A stretch of DNA of 64,000 bases, taken from contig CAWZYM010000340.1 of the NCBI GenBank assembly GCA_963966185.1, positions 301,001 to 365,000 on the forward strand. The letters are read 5' to 3'. Within the stretch, counting starts at the first letter, position 1. Each line of letters opens with the position of its first letter. Both the position numbers and the translations under genes were made by a program. Of the stretch, positions 36,222-51,965 are shown in pieces. The notes under the pieces are model-generated. The model was not told where the DNA came from. It ran no database searches and saw nothing but the letters and a program-made list of their open reading frames with translations. The stretch comes from Rhabditoides inermis (taxonomy: Eukaryota; Nematoda; Chromadorea; Rhabditida; Rhabditidae).

Positions 36222-39200
36222 ATGCTGGCAATCCAAAACAGATGCTGGCTATCCAAAAATCACTGTGGCCATCAAAACCAGATGCTGGCTATCCAAAACA
36301 GAAGCTGGCCACCCAAAAGAGATGCTGACTATCAAAAACAGATGCTGATTATCAAAAACAGATGCTGGACAGCCAAAACAGATGCTGGCTTTCCAAAACT
36401 GATGCTGACTATCGAAAACAGATGCTGGCCATCCAAAACAGATGTTGGCCATCCAAAACTCATGCTGGCCATCAAAAACAGATGCTGACTATCAAAAACA
36501 GATGCTGATTATCAAAAACAGATGCTGGCCATCGAAAACAGATGCTGACTATTGAAAACAGATGTTGGCCATCTAAAACTCATGCTGGCCATCAAAAACA
36601 GATGCTGACTATCAAAAACAGATGCTGATTATCAAAAACAGATGCTGGCCATCGAAAACAGTTGCTGACTATCAAAAACAGATGCTGGACAGCCAAAACA
36701 GATGCTGGCCGTCCAAAACAGATGCTGGACTTCCAAAACTGATGCTGACTATCAAAAACAGATGCTGGCCATCCAAAACAGATGCTGACTATCGAAAACA
36801 GATGTTGGCCATCCAAAACTCATGCTGGCTATCAAAAACAGATGCTGACTATCAAAAACAGATGCTGACTATCAAAAACAGATGCTGACTATCAAAAACA
36901 GATGCTGACCATCAAAAACAGATGTTGGCTTTCCGAAACAGTTGCTGGCCACCCAAAACAGATGCTGGCTATCAAAAACAGATGCTGGCTATCCAAAAAA
37001 AGATGCTGGACATCCAAAACAGATGTTGGCCATCCAAATTTCATGCTGGCCATCAAAAACAGATGCTGATTATCAAAAACAGATGCTGATTATCAAAACA
37101 GATGCTGGCCATCGAACACAGATGCTGACTATTGAAAACAGATGTTGGCTACTGAAAACTCAAGCTGGCCATTAAAAACAGATGATGACTATCAAAAACA
37201 GATGCTGACTATCAAAAACAGATGTTGGCCATCGAAAACAGATGCTGGCCATCAAAAACAGATGCTGACTATCAAAAACAGATGCTGATTATCAAAAACA
37301 GATGCTGGCCATCGAAAACAGATGCTGACTATTGAAAACAGATGTTGGCCATCGAAAACAGATGCTGACTTTTAAAAACAAATGTTGGCCATCCAAAACT
37401 CATGCTGGCCATCAAAAACAGATGCTGACAATCAAAAACATATGCTGATTATCAAAAACAGATGCTGGCTATCCAAAAAAAGATGCTGGACATCCAAAAC
37501 AGATGTTGGGCTTCCAAAACTCATGCTGGCCATCAAAAACAGATGCTGACTATCAAAAACAGATGCTGATTATCAAAAGAAGATGCTGGCCATCGAAAAC
37601 AGATGCTGACTTTTAAAAACAAATGTTGGCCATCCAAAACTCATGCTGGCCATCAAAAACAGATGCTGACTATCAAAAACATATGCTGATTATCAAAAAC
37701 AGATGTTGGCCATCGAAAACAGATGCTGGCCATCAAAAACAGATGCTGGCCATCGAAAACAGATGCTGACTATTGAAAACAGATGTTGGCCATCCAAAAC
37801 TCATGCTGGCCATCAAAAACAGATGCTGACTATCAAAAACAGATGCTGATTATCAAAAACAGATGCTGGTCATCGAAAACAGATGCTGACTATCAAAAAC
37901 AGATGCTGATTATCAAAAACAGATGCTGGCCATCGAAAACAGATGCTGACTATTGAAAACAGATGTTGGCCATCGAAAACAGATGCTGACTTTTAAAAAC
38001 AAATGTTGGCCATCCAAAACTCATGCTGGCCATCAAAAACAGATGCTGACTATCAAAAACATATGCTGATTATCAAAAACAGATGCTGGCTATCCAAAAA
38101 AAGATGCTGGACATCCAAAACAGATGTTGGGCTTCCAAAACACATGCTGGCCATCAAAAACAGATGCTGACTATCAAAAACAGATGCTGATTATCAAAAG
38201 AAGATGCTGGCCATCTAAAACAGATGCTGACTTTTAAAAACAAATGTTGGCCATCCAAAACTCATGCTGGCCATCAAAAACAGATGCTGATTATCAAAAA
38301 CATATGCTGATTATCAAAAACAGATGTTGGCCATCGAAAACAGATGCTGGCCATCAAAAACAGATGCTGGCCATCGAAAACAGATGCTGACTATTGAAAA
38401 CAGATGTTGGCCATCCAAAACTCATGCTGGCCATCAAAAACAGATGCTGACTATCAAAAACAGATGCTGATTATCAAAAACAGATGCTGGTCATCGAAAA
38501 CAGATGCTGACTATCAAAAACAGATGCTGGACAGCCAAAACAGATGCTGGCCGTCCAAAACAGATGCTGGACTTCCAAAACTGATGCTGACTATCAAAAA
38601 CAGATGCTGGCCATCCAAAACAGATGCTGACTATTGAAAACAGATGTTGGCCATCCAAAACTCATGCTGGCTATCAAAAACAGATGCTGACTATCAAAAA
38701 CAGATGCTGACTATCAAAAACAGATGCTGACCATCAAAAACAGATGGTGGCTTTCCAAAACAGTTGCTGGCCACCCAAAACAGATGCTGGCTATCAAAAA
38801 CAGATGCTGGCTATCCAAAAAAGATGCTGGACATCCAAAACAGATGTTGGCCATCCAAATTTCATGCTGGCCATCAAAAACAGATGCTGACTATCAAAAA
38901 CAGATGCTGATTATAAAAACAGATGCTGGCCATCGAAAACAGAACCTGACTATTGAAAACAGATGTTGGGCATCCAAAACTCATGCTGGCCATCAAAAAC
39001 AGATGCTGACTATCAAAAACAGATGCTGATTATCAAAAACAGATGCTGGCCATCGAAAACAGATGCTGACTTTTAAAAACAAATGTTGGCCATCCAAAAC
39101 TCATGCTGGCCATCAAAAACAGATGCTGACTATCAAAAACAGATGCTGATTATCAAAAACAGATGCTGGCTATCGAAAACAGATGCTGACTATCTAAAAC

Positions 39201-39787
39201 AGATGCTGGACAGCCAAAACAGATGCTGGCCGTCCAAAACAGATGCTGGTCTTCCAAAACTGATGCTGACTATCAAAAACAGATGCTGGCCATCCAAAAC
39301 AGATGCTGACTATCGAAAAAAGATGTTGGCCATCCAAAACTCATGCTGGCTATCAAAAACAGATGCTGACTATCAAAAACAGATGCTGATCATCAAAAAC
39401 AGATGCTGACCATCAAAAACAGATGTTGGCTTTCCAAAACAGATGCTGGCTGCCCAAAACAGATGCTGACTATCAAAAACAGATGCTGGCTATCCAAAAA
39501 AGATGCTGGACATCCAAAACAGATGCTGGTCATTCAAAACAGATGCTGGCCATCCAAAATTCATGCTGGCAATCAAAAACAGTTGCTGACTATCAAAAAC
39601 AGATGTCACGCTTACCACGCTTACCACGCTTACCACGCTTACCACGCTTACCACGATTACCACGCTTACCACGCTTACCACGCTTACCACGCTTACCACG
39701 CTTACCACGCTTACCACGCTTACCACGCTTACCACGCTTACCACGCTTACCACGCCACCCATAACAGAACCTGACTATCAAAAACAG
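36222..39787 (+). repeat. Higher-order copy preceding copy A
   Basis: Begins with the cassette GCAATCC, GCTATCCAAAAATCACTGTG, GCCATCAAAACCAG that starts each long copy downstream. It carries an internal tandem repeat of about 0.6 kb near 37320-38400 (ACTTTTAAAAACAAATG, GGCTTCC and AAAAGAAGATG monomers) and one 16-unit block. Confidence 0.75.
39607..39754 (+). repeat. 9-bp minisatellite block, 16 units
   Basis: The sixth unit carries an A in place of C (CGATTACCACG context); otherwise homogeneous. Confidence 0.97.
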
Positions 39788-42700
39788 ATGCTGGCAATCC
39801 AAAACAGATGCTGGCTATCCAAAAATCACTGTGGCCATCAAAACCAGATGCTGGCTATCCAAAACAGAAGCTGGCCACCCAAAAGAGATGCTGACTATCA
39901 AAAACAGATGCTGATTATCAAAAACAGATGCTGGACAGCCAAAACAGATGCTGGCTTTCCAAAACTGATGCTGACTATCGAAAACAGATGCTGGCCATCC
40001 AAAACAGATGTTGGCCATCCAAAACTCATGCTAACCATCAAAAACAGATGCTGACTATCAAAAACAGATGCTGATTATCAAAAACAGATGCTGGCCATCG
40101 AAAACAGATGCTGACTATTGAAAACAGATGTTGGCCATCTAAAACTCATGCTGGCCATCAAAAACAGATGCTGACTATCAAAAACAGATGCTGATTATCA
40201 AAAACAGATGCTGGCCATCGAAAACAGTTGCTGACTATCAAAAACAGATGCTGGACAGCCAAAACAGATGCTGGCCGTCCAAAACAGATGCTGGACTTCC
40301 AAAACTGATGCTGACTATCAAAAACAGATGCTGGCCATCCAAAACAGATGCTGACTATCGAAAACAGATGTTGGCCATCCAAAACTCATGCTGGCTATCA
40401 AAAACAGATGCTGACTATCAAAAACAGATGCTGACTATCAAAAACAGATGCTGACTATCAAAAACAGATGCTGACCATCAAAAACAGATGTTGGCTTTCC
40501 GAAACAGTTGCTGGCCACCCAAAACAGATGCTGGCTATCAAAAACAGATGCTGGCTATCCAAAAAAAGATGCTGGACATCCAAAACAGATGTTGGCCATC
40601 CAAATTTCATGCTGGCCATCAAAAACAGATGCTGACTATCAAAAACAGATGCTGATTATCAAAACAGATGCTGGTCATCGAAAACAGATGCTGACTATTG
40701 AAAACAGATGTTGGCTACTGAAAACTCATGCTGGCCATTAAAAACAGATGATGACTATCAAAAACAGATGCTGACTATCAAAAACAGATGTTGGCCATCG
40801 AAAACAGATGCTGGCCATCAAAAACAGATGCTGACTATCAAAAACAGATGCTGATTATCAAAAACAGATGCTGGCCATCGAAAACAGATGCTGACTATTG
40901 AAAACAGATGTTGGCCATCCAAAACTCATGCTGGCCATCAAAAACAGATGCTGACTATCAAAAACAGATGCTGATTATCAAAAACAGATGCTGGCCATCG
41001 AAAACAGATGCTGACTATCAAAAACAGATGCTGGACAGCCAAAACAGATGCTGGCCGTCCAAAACAGATGCTGGACTTCCAAAACTGATGCTGACTATCA
41101 AAAACAGATGCTGGCCATCCAAAACAGATGCTGACTATCGAAAACAGATGTTGGCCATCCAAACTCATGCTGGCTATCAAAAACAGATGCTGACTATCAA
41201 AAACAGATGCTGACTATCAGAAACAGATGCTGACCATCAAAAACAGATGTTGGCTTTCCAAAACAGTTGCTGGCCACCCAAAACAGATGCTGGCTATCAA
41301 AAAGAGATGCTGGCTATCCAAAAAAGATGCTGGACATCCAAAACAGATGTTGGCCATCCAAATTTCATGCTGGCCATCAAAAACAGATGCTGACTATCAA
41401 AAACAGATGCTGATTATCAAAACAGATGCTGGCCATCGAAAACAGATGCTGACTATTGAAAACAGAGGTTGGGCATCCAAAACTCATGCTGGCCATCAAA
41501 AACAGATGCTGACTATCAAAAACAGATGCTGATTATCAAAAACAGATGCTGGCCATCGAAAACAGATGCTGACTATTGAAAACAGATGTTGGCTACTGAA
41601 AACTCATGCTGGCCATTAAAAACAGATGCTGACTATCAAAAACATATGCTGATTATCAAAAACAGATGCTGGCTATCCAAAAAAAGATGCTGGACATCCA
41701 AAACAGATGTTGGGCTTCCAAAACACATGCTGGCCATCAAAAACAGATGCTGACTATCAAAAACAGATGCTGATTATCAAAAGAAGATGCTGGCCATCGA
41801 AAACAGATGCTGACTTTTAAAAACAAATGTTGGCCATCCAAAACTCATGCTGGCCATCAAAAACAGATGCTGATTATCAAAAACATATGCTGATTATCAA
41901 AAACAGATGTTGGCCATCGAAAACAGATGCTGGCCATCAAAAACAGATGCTGGCCATCGAAAACAGATGCTGACTATTGAAAACAGATGTTGGCCATCCA
42001 AAACTCATGCTGGCCATCAAAAACAGATGCTGACTATCAAAAACAGATGCTGATTATCAAAAACAGATGCTGGTCATCGAAAACAGATGCTGACTATCAA
42101 AAACAGATGCTGGACAGCCAAAACAGATGCTGGCCGTCCAAAACAGATGCTGGACTTCCAAAACTGATGCTGACTATCAAAAACAGATGCTGGCCATCCA
42201 AAACAGATGCTGACTATTGAAAACAGATGTTGGCCATCCAAAACTCATGCTGGCTATCAAAAACAGATGCTGACTATCAAAAACAGATGCTGACTATCAA
42301 AAACAGATGCTGACCATCAAAAACAGATGGTGGCTTTCCAAAACAGTTGCTGGCCACCCAAAACAGATGCTGGCTATCAAAAACAGATGCTGGCTATCCA
42401 AAAAAGATGCTGGACATCCAAAACAGATGTTGGCCATCCAAATTTCATGCTGGCCATCAAAAACAGATGCTGACTATCAAAAACAGATGCTGATTATAAA
42501 AACAGATGCTGGCCATCGAAAACAGAACCTGACTATTGAAAACAGATGTTGGGCATCCAAAACTCATGCTGGCCATCAAAAACAGATGCTGACTATCAAA
42601 AACAGATGCTGATTATCAAAAACAGATGCTGGCCATCGAAAACAGATGCTGACTTTTAAAAACAAATGTTGGCCATCCAAAACTCATGCTGGCCATCAAA

Positions 42701-43189
42701 AACAGATGCTGACTATCAAAAACAGATGCTGATTATCAAAAACAGATGCTGGCTATCGAAAACAGATGCTGACTATCTAAAACAGATGCTGGACAGCCAA
42801 AACAGATGCTGGCCGTCCAAAACAGATGCTGGTCTTCCAAAACTGATGCTGACTATCAAAAACAGATGCTGGCCATCCAAAACAGATGCTGACTATCGAA
42901 AAAAGATGTTGGCCATCCAAAACTCATGCTGGCTATCAAAAACAGATGCTGACTATCAAAAACAGATGCTGATCATCAAAAACAGATGCTGACCATCAAA
43001 AACAGATGTTGGCTTTCCAAAACAGATGCTGGCTGCCCAAAACAGATGCTGACTATCAAAAACAGATGCTGGCTATCCAAAAAAGATGCTGGACATCCAA
43101 AACAGATGCTGGTCATTCAAAACAGATGCTGGCCATCCAAAATTCATGCTGGCAATCAAAAACAGTTGCTGACTATCAAAAACAGATGT

Positions 43190-43373
43190 CACGCTTACCA
43201 CGCTTACCACGCTTACCACGCTTACCACGCTTACCACGCTTACCACGCTTACCACGCTTACCACGCTTACCACGCTTACCACGCTTACCACGCTTACCAC
43301 GCTTACCACGCTTACCACGCTTACCACGCTTACCACGCTTACCACGCTTACCACGCTTACCACGCTTACCACG
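43190..43373 (+). repeat. 9-bp minisatellite block, 20 units
   Basis: Homogeneous, with standard junctions. The equivalent block in copy B (47732) has 22 units. Confidence 0.97.
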
Positions 43374-44130
43374 CCACCCATAACAGAACCTGACTATCAA
43401 AAACAGATGCTGGCAATCCAAAACAGATGATGGCTATCCAAAAATCACTGTGGCCATCAAAACCAGATGCTGGCTATCCAAAACAGAAGCTGGCCACCCA
43501 AAAGAGATGCTGACTATCAAAAACAGATGCTGATTATCAAAAACAGATGCTGGACAGCCAAAACAGATGCTGGCCATCGAAAACAGATGCTGACTTTTAA
43601 AAACAAATGTTGGCCATCCAAAACTCATGCTGGCCATCAAAAACAGATGCTGACTATCAAAAACAGATGCTGATTATCAAAAACAGATGCTGGCTATCGA
43701 AAACAGATGCTGACTATCTAAAACAGATGCTGGACAGCCAAAACAGATGCTGGCCGTCCAAAACAGATGCTGGTCTTCCAAAACTGATGCTGACTATCAA
43801 AAACAGATGCTGGCCATCCAAAACAGATGCTGACTATCGAAAAAAGATGTTGGCCATCCAAAACTCATGCTGGCTATCAAAAACAGATGCTGACTATCAA
43901 AAACAGATGCTGATCATCAAAAACAGATGCTGACCATCAAAAACAGATGTTGGCTTTCCAAAACAGATGCTGGCTGCCCAAAACAGATGCTGACTATCAA
44001 AAACAGATGCTGGCTATCCAAAAAAGATGCTGGACATCCAAAACAGATGCTGGTCATTCAAAACAGATGCTGGCCATCCAAAATTCATGCTGGCAATCAA
44101 AAACAGTTGCTGACTATCAAAAACAGATGT

Positions 44131-44296
44131 CACGCTTACCACGCTTACCACGCTTACCACGCTTACCACGCTTACCACGCTTACCACGCTTACCACGCTT
44201 ACCACGCTTACCACGCTTACCACGCTTACCACGCTTACCACGCTTACCACGCTTACCACGCTTACCACGCTTACCACGCTTACCACGCTTACCACG
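44131..44296 (+). repeat. 9-bp minisatellite block, 18 units
   Basis: Homogeneous, with standard junctions. The equivalent block in copy B (48691) has 22 units. Confidence 0.97.
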
Positions 44297-47200
44297 CCAC
44301 CCATAACAGAACCTGACTATCAAAAACAGATGCTGGCAATCCAAAACAGATGCTCGCTATCCAAAAATCACTGTGGCCATCAAAACCAGATGCTGGCTAT
44401 CCAAAACAGAAGCTGGCCACCCAAAAGAGATGCTGACTATCAAAAACAGATGCTGATTATCAAAAACAGATGCTGGACAGCCAAAACAGATGCTGGCTTT
44501 CCAAAACTGATGCTGACTATCGAAAACAGATGCTGGCCATCCAAAACAGATGTTGGCCATCCAAAACTCATGCTAACCATCAAAAACAGATGCTGACTAT
44601 CAAAAACAGATGCTGATTATCAAAAACAGATGCTGGCCATCGAAAACAGATGCTGACTATTGAAAACAGATGTTGGCCATCTAAAACTCATGCTGGCCAT
44701 CAAAAACAGATGCTGACTATCAAAAACAGATGCTGATTATCAAAAACAGATGCTGGCCATCGAAAACAGTTGCTGACTATCAAAAACAGATGCTGGACAG
44801 CCAAAACAGATGCTGGCCGTCCAAAACAGATGCTGGACTTCCAAAACTGATGCTGACTATCAAAAACAGATGCTGGCCATCCAAAACAGATGCTGACTAT
44901 CGAAAACAGATGTTGGCCATCCAAAACTCATGCTGGCTATCAAAAACAGATGCTGACTATCAAAAACAGATGCTGACTATCAAAAACAGATGCTGACTAT
45001 CAAAAACAGATGCTGACCATCAAAAACAGATGTTGGCTTTCCGAAACAGTTGCTGGCCACCCAAAACAGATGCTGGCTATCAAAAACAGATGCTGGCTAT
45101 CCAAAAAAAGATGCTGGACATCCAAAACAGATGTTGGCCATCCAAATTTCATGCTGGCCATCAAAAACAGATGCTGACTATCAAAAACAGATGCTGATTA
45201 TCAAAACAGATGCTGGCCATCGAAAACAGATGCTGACTATTGAAAACAGATGTTGGCTACTGAAAACTCATGCTGGCCATTAAAAACAGATGATGACTAT
45301 CAAAAACAGATGCTGACTATCAAAAACAGATGTTGGCCATCGAAAACAGATGCTGGCCATCAAAAACAGATGCTGACTATCAAAAACAGATGCTGATTAT
45401 CAAAAACAGATGCTGGCCATCGAAAACAGATGCTGACTATTGAAAACAGATGTTGGCCATCCAAAACTCATGCTGGCCATCAAAAACAGATGCTGACTAT
45501 CAAAAACAGATGCTGATTATCAAAAACAGATGCTGGCCATCGAAAACAGATGCTGACTATCAAAAACAGATGCTGGACAGCCAAAACAGATGCTGGCCGT
45601 CCAAAACAGATGCTGGACTTCCAAAACTGATGCTGACTATCAAAAACAGATGCTGGCCATCCAAAACAGATGCTGACTATCGAAAACAGATGTTGGCCAT
45701 CCAAACTCATGCTGGCTATCAAAAACAGATGCTGACTATCAAAAACAGATGCTGACTATCAGAAACAGATGCTGACCATCAAAAACAGATGTTGGCTTTC
45801 CAAAACAGTTGCTGGCCACCCAAAACAGATGCTGGCTATCAAAAAGAGATGCTGGCTATCCAAAAAAGATGCTGGACATCCAAAACAGATGTTGGCCATC
45901 CAAATTTCATGCTGGCCATCAAAAACAGATGCTGACTATCAAAAACAGATGCTGATTATCAAAACAGATGCTGTCCATCGAAAACAGATGCTGACTATTG
46001 AAAACAGAGGTTGGGCATCCAAAACTCATGCTGGCCATCAAAAACAGATGCTGACTATCAAAAACAGATGCTGATTATCAAAAACAGATGCTGGCCATCG
46101 AAAACAGATGCTGACTATTGAAAACAGATGTTGGCTACTGAAAACTCATGCTGGCCATTAAAAACAGATGCTGACTATCAAAAACATATGCTGATTATCA
46201 CAAACAGATGCTGGCTATCCAAAAAAAGATGCTGGACATCCAAAACAGATGTTGGGCTTCCAAAACACATGCTGGCCATCAAAAACAGATGCTGACTATC
46301 AAAAACAGATGCTGATTATCAAAAGAAGATGCTGGCCATCGAAAACAGATGCTGACTTTTAAAAACAAATGTTGGCCATCCAAAACTCATGCTGGCCATC
46401 AAAAACAGATGCTGACTATCAAAAACATATGCTGATTATCAAAAACAGATGTTGGCCATCGAAAACAGATGCTGGCCATCAAAAACAGATGCTGGCCATC
46501 GAAAACAGATGCTGACTATTGAAAACAGATGTTGGCCATCCAAAACTCATGCTGGCCATCAAAAACAGATGCTGACTATCAAAAACAGATGCTGATTATC
46601 AAAAACAGATGCTGGTCATCGAAAACAGATGCTGACTATCAAAAACAGATGCTGGACAGCCAAAACAGATGCTGGCCGTCCAAAACAGATGCTGGACTTC
46701 CAAAACTGATGCTGACTATCAAAAACAGATGCTGGCCATCCAAAACAGATGCTGACTATTGAAAACAGATGTTGGCCATCCAAAACTCATGCTGGCTATC
46801 AAAAACAGATGCTGACTATCAAAAACAGATGCTGACTATCAAAAACAGATGCTGACCATCAAAAACAGATGGTGGCTTTCCAAAACAGTTGCTGGCCACC
46901 CAAAACAGATGCTGGCTATCAAAAACAGATGCTGGCTATCCAAAAAAGATGCTGGACATCCAAAACAGATGTTGGCCATCCAAATTTCATGCTGGCCATC
47001 AAAAACAGATGCTGACTATCAAAAACAGATGCTGATTATAAAAACAGATGCTGGCCATCGAAAACAGAACCTGACTATTGAAAACAGATGTTGGGCATCC
47101 AAAACTCATGCTGGCCATCAAAAACAGATGCTGACTATCAAAAACAGATGCTGATTATCAAAAACAGATGCTGGCCATCGAAAACAGATGCTGACTTTTA

Positions 47201-47731
47201 AAAACAAATGTTGGCCATCCAAAACTCATGCTGGCCATCAAAAACAGATGCTGACTATCAAAAACCGATGCTGATTATCAAAAACAGATGCTGGCTATCG
47301 AAAACAGATGCTGACTATCTAAAACAGATGCTGGACAGCCAAAACAGATGCTGGCCGTCCAAAACAGATGCTGGTCTTCCAAAACTGATGCTGACTATCA
47401 AAAACAGATGCTGGCCATCCAAAACAGATGCTGACTATCGAAAAAAGATGTTGGCCATCCAAAACTCATGCTGGCTATCAAAAACAGATGCTGACTATCA
47501 AAAACAGATGCTGATCATCAAAAACAGATGCTGACCATCAAAAACAGATGTTGGCTTTCCAAAACAGATGCTGGCTGCCCAAAACAGATGCTGACTATCA
47601 AAAACAGATGCTGGCTATCCAAAAAAGATGCTGGACATCCAAAACAGATGCTGGTCATTCAAAACAGATGCTGGCCATCCAAAATTCATGCTGGCAATCA
47701 AAAACAGTTGCTGACTATCAAAAACAGATGT

Positions 47732-47933
47732 CACGCTTACCACGCTTACCACGCTTACCACGCTTACCACGCTTACCACGCTTACCACGCTTACCACGCT
47801 TACCACGCTTACCACGCTTACCACGCTTACCACGCTTACCACGCTTACCACGCTTACCACGCTTACCACGCTTACCACGCTTACCACGCTTACCACGCTT
47901 ACCACGCTTACCACGCTTACCACGCTTACCACG
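47732..47933 (+). repeat. 9-bp minisatellite block, 22 units
   Basis: Homogeneous, with standard junctions. Confidence 0.97.
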
Positions 47934-48690
47934 CCACCCATAACAGAACCTGACTATCAAAAACAGATGCTGGCAATCCAAAACAGATGATGGCTATCCA
48001 AAAATCACTGTGGCCATCAAAACCAGATGCTGGCTATCCAAAACAGAAGCTGGCCACCCAAAAGAGATGCTGACTATCAAAAACAGATGCTGATTATCAA
48101 AAACAGATGCTGGACAGCCAAAACAGATGCTGGCCATCGAAAACAGATGCTGACTTTTAAAAACAAATGTTGGCCATCCAAAACTCATGCTGGCCATCAA
48201 AAACAGATGCTGACTATCAAAAACAGATGCTGATTATCAAAAACAGATGCTGGCTATCGAAAACAGATGCTGACTATCTAAAACAGATGCTGGACAGCCA
48301 AAACAGATGCTGGCCGTCCAAAACAGATGCTGGTCTTCCAAAACTGATGCTGACTATCAAAAACAGATGCTGGCCATCCAAAACAGATGCTGACTATCGA
48401 AAAAAGATGTTGGCCATCCAAAACTCATGCTGGCTATCAAAAACAGATGCTGACTATCAAAAACAGATGCTGATCATCAAAAACAGATGCTGACCATCAA
48501 AAACAGATGTTGGCTTTCCAAAACAGATGCTGGCTGCCCAAAACAGATGCTGACTATCAAAAACAGATGCTGGCTATCCAAAAAAGATGCTGGACATCCA
48601 AAACAGATGCTGGTCATTCAAAACAGATGCTGGCCATCCAAAATTCATGCTGGCAATCAAAAACAGTTGCTGACTATCAAAAACAGATGT

Positions 48691-48892
48691 CACGCTTACC
48701 ACGCTTACCACGCTTACCACGCTTACCACGCTTACCACGCTTACCACGCTTACCACGCTTACCACGCTTACCACGCTTACCACGCTTACCACGCTTACCA
48801 CGCTTACCACGCTTACCACGCTTACCACGCTTACCACGCTTACCACGCTTACCACGCTTACCACGCTTACCACGCTTACCACGCTTACCACG
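48691..48892 (+). repeat. 9-bp minisatellite block, 22 units
   Basis: Homogeneous, with standard junctions. Confidence 0.97.
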
Positions 48893-50364
48893 CCACCCAT
48901 AACAGAACCTGACTATCAAAAACAGATGCTGGCAATCCAAAACAGATGCTGGCTATCCAAAAATCACTGTGGCCATCAAAACCAGATGCTGGCTATCCAA
49001 AACAGAAGCTGGCCACCCAAAAGAGATGCTGACTATCAAAAACAGATGCTGATTATCAAAAACAGATGCTGGACAGCCAAAACAGATGCTGGCTTTCCAA
49101 AACTGATGCTGACTATCGAAAACAGATGCTGGCCATCCAAAACAGATGTTGGCCATCCAAAACTCATGCTAACCATCAAAAACAGATGCTGACTATCAAA
49201 AACAGATGCTGATTATCAAAAACAGATGCTGGCCATCGAAAACAGATGCTGACTATTGAAAACAGATGTTGGCCATCTAAAACTCATGCTGGCCATCAAA
49301 AACAGATGCTGACTATCAAAAACAGATGCTGATTATCAAAAACAGATGCTGGCCATCGAAAACAGTTGCTGACTATCAAAAACAGATGCTGGACAGCCAA
49401 AACAGATGCTGGCCGTCCAAAACAGATGCTGGACTTCCAAAACTGATGCTGACTATCAAAAACAGATGCTGGCCATCCAAAACAGATGCTGACTATCGAA
49501 AACAGATGTTGGCCATCCAAAACTCATGCTGGCTATCAAAAACAGATGCTGACTATCAAAAACAGATGCTGACTATCAAAAACAGATGCTGACTATCAAA
49601 AACAGATGCTGACCATCAAAAACAGATGTTGGCTTTCCGAAACAGTTGCTGGCCACCCAAAACAGATGCTGGCTATCAAAAACAGATGCTGGCTATCCAA
49701 AAAAAGATGCTGGACATCCAAAACAGATGTTGGCCATCCAAATTTCATGCTGGCCATCAAAAACAGATGCTGACTATCAAAAACAGATGCTGATTATCAA
49801 AACAGATGCTGGCCATCGAAAACAGATGCTGACTATTGAAAACAGATGTTGGCTACTGAAAACTCATGCTGGCCATTAAAAACAGATGATGACTATCAAA
49901 AACAGATGCTGACTATCAAAAACAGATGTTGGCCATCGAAAACAGATGCTGGCCATCAAAAACAGATGCTGACTATCAAAAACAGATGCTGATTATCAAA
50001 AACAGATGCTGGCCATCGAAAACAGATGCTGACTATTGAAAACAGATGTTGGCCATCCAAAACTCATGCTGGCCATCAAAAACAGATGCTGACTATCAAA
50101 AACAGATGCTGATTATCAAAAACAGATGCTGGCCATCGAAAACAGATGCTGACTATCAAAAACAGATGCTGGACAGCCAAAACAGATGCTGGCCGTCCAA
50201 AACAGATGCTGGACTTCCAAAACTGATGCTGACTATCAAAAACAGATGCTGGCCATCCAAAACAGATGCTGACTATCGAAAACAGATGTTGGCCATCCAA
50301 ACTCATGCTGGCTATCAAAAACAGATGCTGACTATCAAAAACAGATGCTGACTATCAGAAACAG

Positions 50365-51516
50365 ATGCTGACCATCAAAAACAGATGTTGGCTTTCCAAA
50401 ACAGTTGCTGGCCACCCAAAACAGATGCTGGCTATCAAAAAGAGATGCTGGCTATCCAAAAAAGATGCTGGACATCCAAAACAGATGTTGGCCATCCAAA
50501 TTTCATGCTGGCCATCAAAAACAGATGCTGACTATCAAAAACAGATGCTGATTATCAAAACAGATGCTGGCCATCGAAAACAGATGCTGACTATTGAAAA
50601 CAGAGGTTGGGCATCCAAAACTCATGCTGGCCATCAAAAACAGATGCTGACTATCAAAAACAGATGCTGATTATCAAAAACAGATGCTGGCCATCGAAAA
50701 CAGATGCTGACTATTGAAAACAGATGTTGGCTACTGAAAACTCATGCTGGCCATTAAAAACAGATGATGACTATCAAAAACAGATGCTGACTATTGAAAA
50801 CAGATGTTGGCCATCTAAAACTCATGCTGGCCATCAAAAACAGATGCTGACTATCAAAAACAGATGCTGATTATCAAAACAGATGCTGGTCATCGAAAAC
50901 AGATGCTGACTATTGAAAACAGATGTTGGCTACTGAAAACTCATGCTGGCCATTAAAAACAGATGATGACTATCAAAAACAGATGCTGACTATCAGAAAC
51001 AGATGCTGACCATCAAAAACAGATGTTGGCTTTCCAAAACAGTTGCTGGCCACCCAAAACAGATGCTGGCTATCAAAAAGAGATGCTGGCTATCCAAAAA
51101 AGATGCTGGACATCCAAAACAGATGTTGGCCATCCAAATTTCATGCTGGCCATCAAAAACAGATGCTGACTATCAAAAACAGATGCTGATTATCAAAACA
51201 GATGCTGGCCATCGAAAACAGATGCTGACTATTGAAAACAGAGGTTGGGCATCCAAAACTCATGCTGGCCATCAAAAACAGATGCTGACTATCAAAAACA
51301 GATGCTGATTATCAAAAACAGATGCTGGCCATCGAAAACAGATGCTGACTATTGAAAACAGATGTTGGCTACTGAAAACTCATGCTGGCCATTAAAAACA
51401 GATGATGACTATCAAAAACAGATGCTGACTATTGAAAACAGATGTTGGCCATCTAAAACTCATGCTGGCCATCAAAAACAGATGCTGACTATCAAAAACA
51501 GATGCTGATTATCAAA
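50365..51516 (+). repeat. 638-bp tandem duplication in copy C
   Basis: The run starting ACCATCAAAAACAGATGTTG, marked by AAAAAGAGATG and CAGAGGTTGGGC, occurs at 50365 and again at 51003. Copies A and B have it once (41227, 45769). Confidence 0.85.
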
Positions 51517-51965
51517 AACAGATGCTGGTCATCGAAAACAGTTGCTGACTATCAAAAACAGATGCTGGACAGCCAAAACAGATGCTGGCCGTCCAAAACA
51601 GATGCTGGACTTCCAAAACTGATGCTGACTATCAAAAACAGATGCTGGCCATCCAAAACAGATGCTGACTATCGAAAAAAGATGTTGGCCATCCAAAACT
51701 CATGCTGGCTATCAAAAACAGATGCTGACTATCAAAAACAGATGCTGATCATCAAAAACAGATGCTGACCATCAAAAACAGATGTTGGCTTTCCAAAACA
51801 GATGCTGGCTGCCCAAAACAGATGCTGACTATCAAAAACAGATGCTGGCTATCCAAAAAAGATGCTGGACATCCAAAACAGATGCTGGTCATTCAAAACA
51901 GATGCTGGCCATCCAAAATTCATGCTGGCAATCAAAAACAGTTGCTGACTATCAAAAACAGATGT

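Larger units (their letters stand above)
39788..44329 (+). repeat. Long higher-order copy A (4542 bp)
   Basis: Shares marker order with copies B to E: the GCTATC-ATCACTGTGG cassette, GCTAACC, the GCTTTCCG run, ATGATGACT, and CCATCCAAACTCATG (a 19-mer). Points 40158, 40508, 40908, 41227, 42307 and 42986 recur in copy B at +4542. It contains blocks of 20 and 18 units. Confidence 0.85.
44330..48925 (+). repeat. Long higher-order copy B (4596 bp)
   Basis: Nearly the same order as copy A. The extra 54 bp is exactly accounted for by six extra minisatellite units (two plus four), so the monomer content is conserved in length. Confidence 0.85.
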